Source: Candidatus Sericytochromatia bacterium
GTDB lineage: Bacteria > Cyanobacteriota > Sericytochromatia > UBA7694
Length of the DNA stretch: 14,419 bases
Direction of reading: 5' to 3'
Assembly: GCA_913773825.1 (NCBI GenBank)
Contig: CAJYHH010000347.1
Span: 1-14,419 of the forward strand
Below are positions 13,669 to 14,419 of this stretch, piece by piece (the stretch's first letter is position 1; the number at the start of each line of letters is the position of its first letter). Both the position numbers and the translations under genes were made by a program. The notes under the pieces were generated by a model. That model worked only from the letters and a program-made list of their open reading frames with translations, did no database searches and was not told the DNA's origin.

Positions 13669-13774
13669 AGCTGGCGTTTTGGGGCGGCTGGTGAGTGGGG
13701 GGAATAGGCAGATGCCATTCAGCCATTACATGCCGATACCGTGAATTTATCTTAATTGTCTTGAACCCACCACC

Positions 13775-13789
13775 GGCGCCGTAGGCGCC
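13775..13789 (-). terminator. GC-only hairpin after the DUF155 gene
   Basis: GGCGCC-GTA-GGCGCC is a perfect 6-bp stem with a 3-nt loop, 7 nt past the stop codon at 13797. It has no T-run on the - strand (GGTGGTGGG follows), so it is not a canonical intrinsic terminator. Its size and placement copy the hairpin at 13129-13143. Confidence 0.4.
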
Positions 13790-13796
13790 TCGCCGC

Positions 13797-14419
13797 CTAA
13801 TGTCCTTTTCCGGGTAAAAACGCGACAATAATTTCCATGGCGATTAAGATGATCACGACAATTTCTAAAAACGTGGAGCGGCGATCAGAGATCTCGCTGT
13901 TGAGGGTTTCATAAATCTGTCTGGCGCTGGCGAGTTTGCCGTCTACACGGCCTTGCCATTCTTGCAGATGTAACAAGACTGAAATCTGCTGGTAAATACG
14001 CGCTACGTAGAGATCGCCAATAATTTTGAGGCTGTTTTCGATCCGGTCCGTCAGCTCCGCGACATCAATCAGCAGGGTCAGCAGTTTTTGAGTGGTGCGC
14101 TCATAGGGATTACCAAAAATCGGGAAGCGAAAGCGCGTAATCCAGCCCATCAGCGGGGATTTAGGCAACTCTTGCATTTCATCATAGATTTCGGCAAGCT
14201 GTTGATCGAGTAACTGATCATAAGAACGCAGCTCAAGCAATTCTGAGTTGGCAAATTCTAAAATATCTACATGCTCGCTGGAGCCTTCGGGGTCGTAAAT
14301 AAACGAGCTGTTCCAGGCCATCACCACTAAATCATCTTCAAAGTAGCTAATCCGCTTTTCGAGCACGTGATTTTGCTCCCAGCGCGACAGCGGCTTGCTT
14401 TCGCCGCGCACAATGCTGA
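13797..14419 (-). CDS. DUF155/RMND1 (YagE-type) family membrane protein, N-terminus cut by the window
   Basis: The frame stays open to the right edge, so this is the C-terminal part (about 207 codons visible) of a longer protein. Family members are usually well over 250 residues. A GTG at 14411 could start translation but would begin inside the conserved region. Visible features are the WEQNHVLEKRISYFEDDLVV segment, long helical stretches with coiled-coil character in the middle and late parts, and a single C-terminal membrane helix in LEIVVIILIAMEIIVAFLPG. This order, a soluble alpha/beta part, then long helices, then one C-terminal anchor, is that of the DUF155 family (yeast Rmd1, human RMND1). 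The mitochondrial member supports translation at the inner membrane; the bacterial role is unknown. A GC hairpin follows the stop by 7 nt. Confidence 0.82.
   Translation of the reverse strand, partial: SIVRGESKPLSRWEQNHVLEKRISYFEDDLVVMAWNSSFIYDPEGSSEHVDILEFANSELLELRSYDQLLDQQLAEIYDEMQELPKSPLMGWITRFRFPIFGNPYERTTQKLLTLLIDVAELTDRIENSLKIIGDLYVARIYQQISVLLHLQEWQGRVDGKLASARQIYETLNSEISDRRSTFLEIVVIILIAMEIIVAFLPGKGH

Noticed and set aside
13649..13773. GTGGTGGG ... CCCACCAC 8-bp inverted repeat as ends of a small mobile element
   Set aside because: No flanking target duplication or internal symmetry; one arm lies inside the promoter of the 150-residue gene.

Overview
The window reads as the chromosome of a diderm-like bacterium with mid-range GC. 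Three genes carry lipoprotein or Sec signal peptides with Ala/Ser/Pro-rich linkers. I cannot name the organism. The C-terminal membrane domain of the Ser/Thr kinase, and the small secreted protein at 7236-7757, resemble families I associate with Cyanobacteria. An uncultured lineage near Cyanobacteria or Melainabacteria is therefore a reasonable but low-confidence guess.

Left edge (1-945): the leader-distal end of a type I-E CRISPR array, with 29-nt repeats, 32-nt spacers and a decayed last repeat, followed by a YibF-like glutathione S-transferase gene on the + strand. Positions 950-4067 (- strand): two tandem paralogous lipoproteins, each with eight G-x-G-centred repeats of about 43-61 residues that suggest a beta-propeller. 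The downstream paralog has its own strong sigma-70-type promoter and a leader hairpin at the start codon. Positions 4230-5607: a HEAT-repeat protein (+), then a TM2-like small membrane protein and a short Pro/Ser-linker lipoprotein (both -). A 338-bp gene-free stretch (5608-5945) carries several palindromes and the promoter of a PIG-V-like GT-C membrane glycosyltransferase (5946-7145, +). A long inverted repeat of TAG/GGG-rich arms separates it from a convergent secreted protein gene.

Positions 7843-12931 (- strand) hold the most notable unit, kynU-kmo-kinase. kynU and kmo overlap by ATGA, and kmo and the kinase gene by TGATG, so translation is probably coupled. KynU (kynureninase) and Kmo (kynurenine 3-monooxygenase) act in tryptophan degradation towards 3-hydroxyanthranilate or quinolinate. 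The third gene encodes an 811-residue membrane-anchored protein with an intact Ser/Thr kinase domain followed by a second kinase domain whose metal-binding residues are replaced (DFG to NFG, catalytic-loop Asn to His), so probably a pseudokinase. The secreted protein at 7236-7757 lies 85 bp downstream on the same strand with no evident terminator between.

Right edge (12932-14419): a hairpin-rich intergenic stretch upstream of kynU, an unrecognised 150-residue protein with a good promoter and a non-ATG start, and the C-terminal part of a DUF155/RMND1-family membrane protein that runs off the window. Both of these last two genes are followed within 7-8 nt by a short all-GC hairpin.
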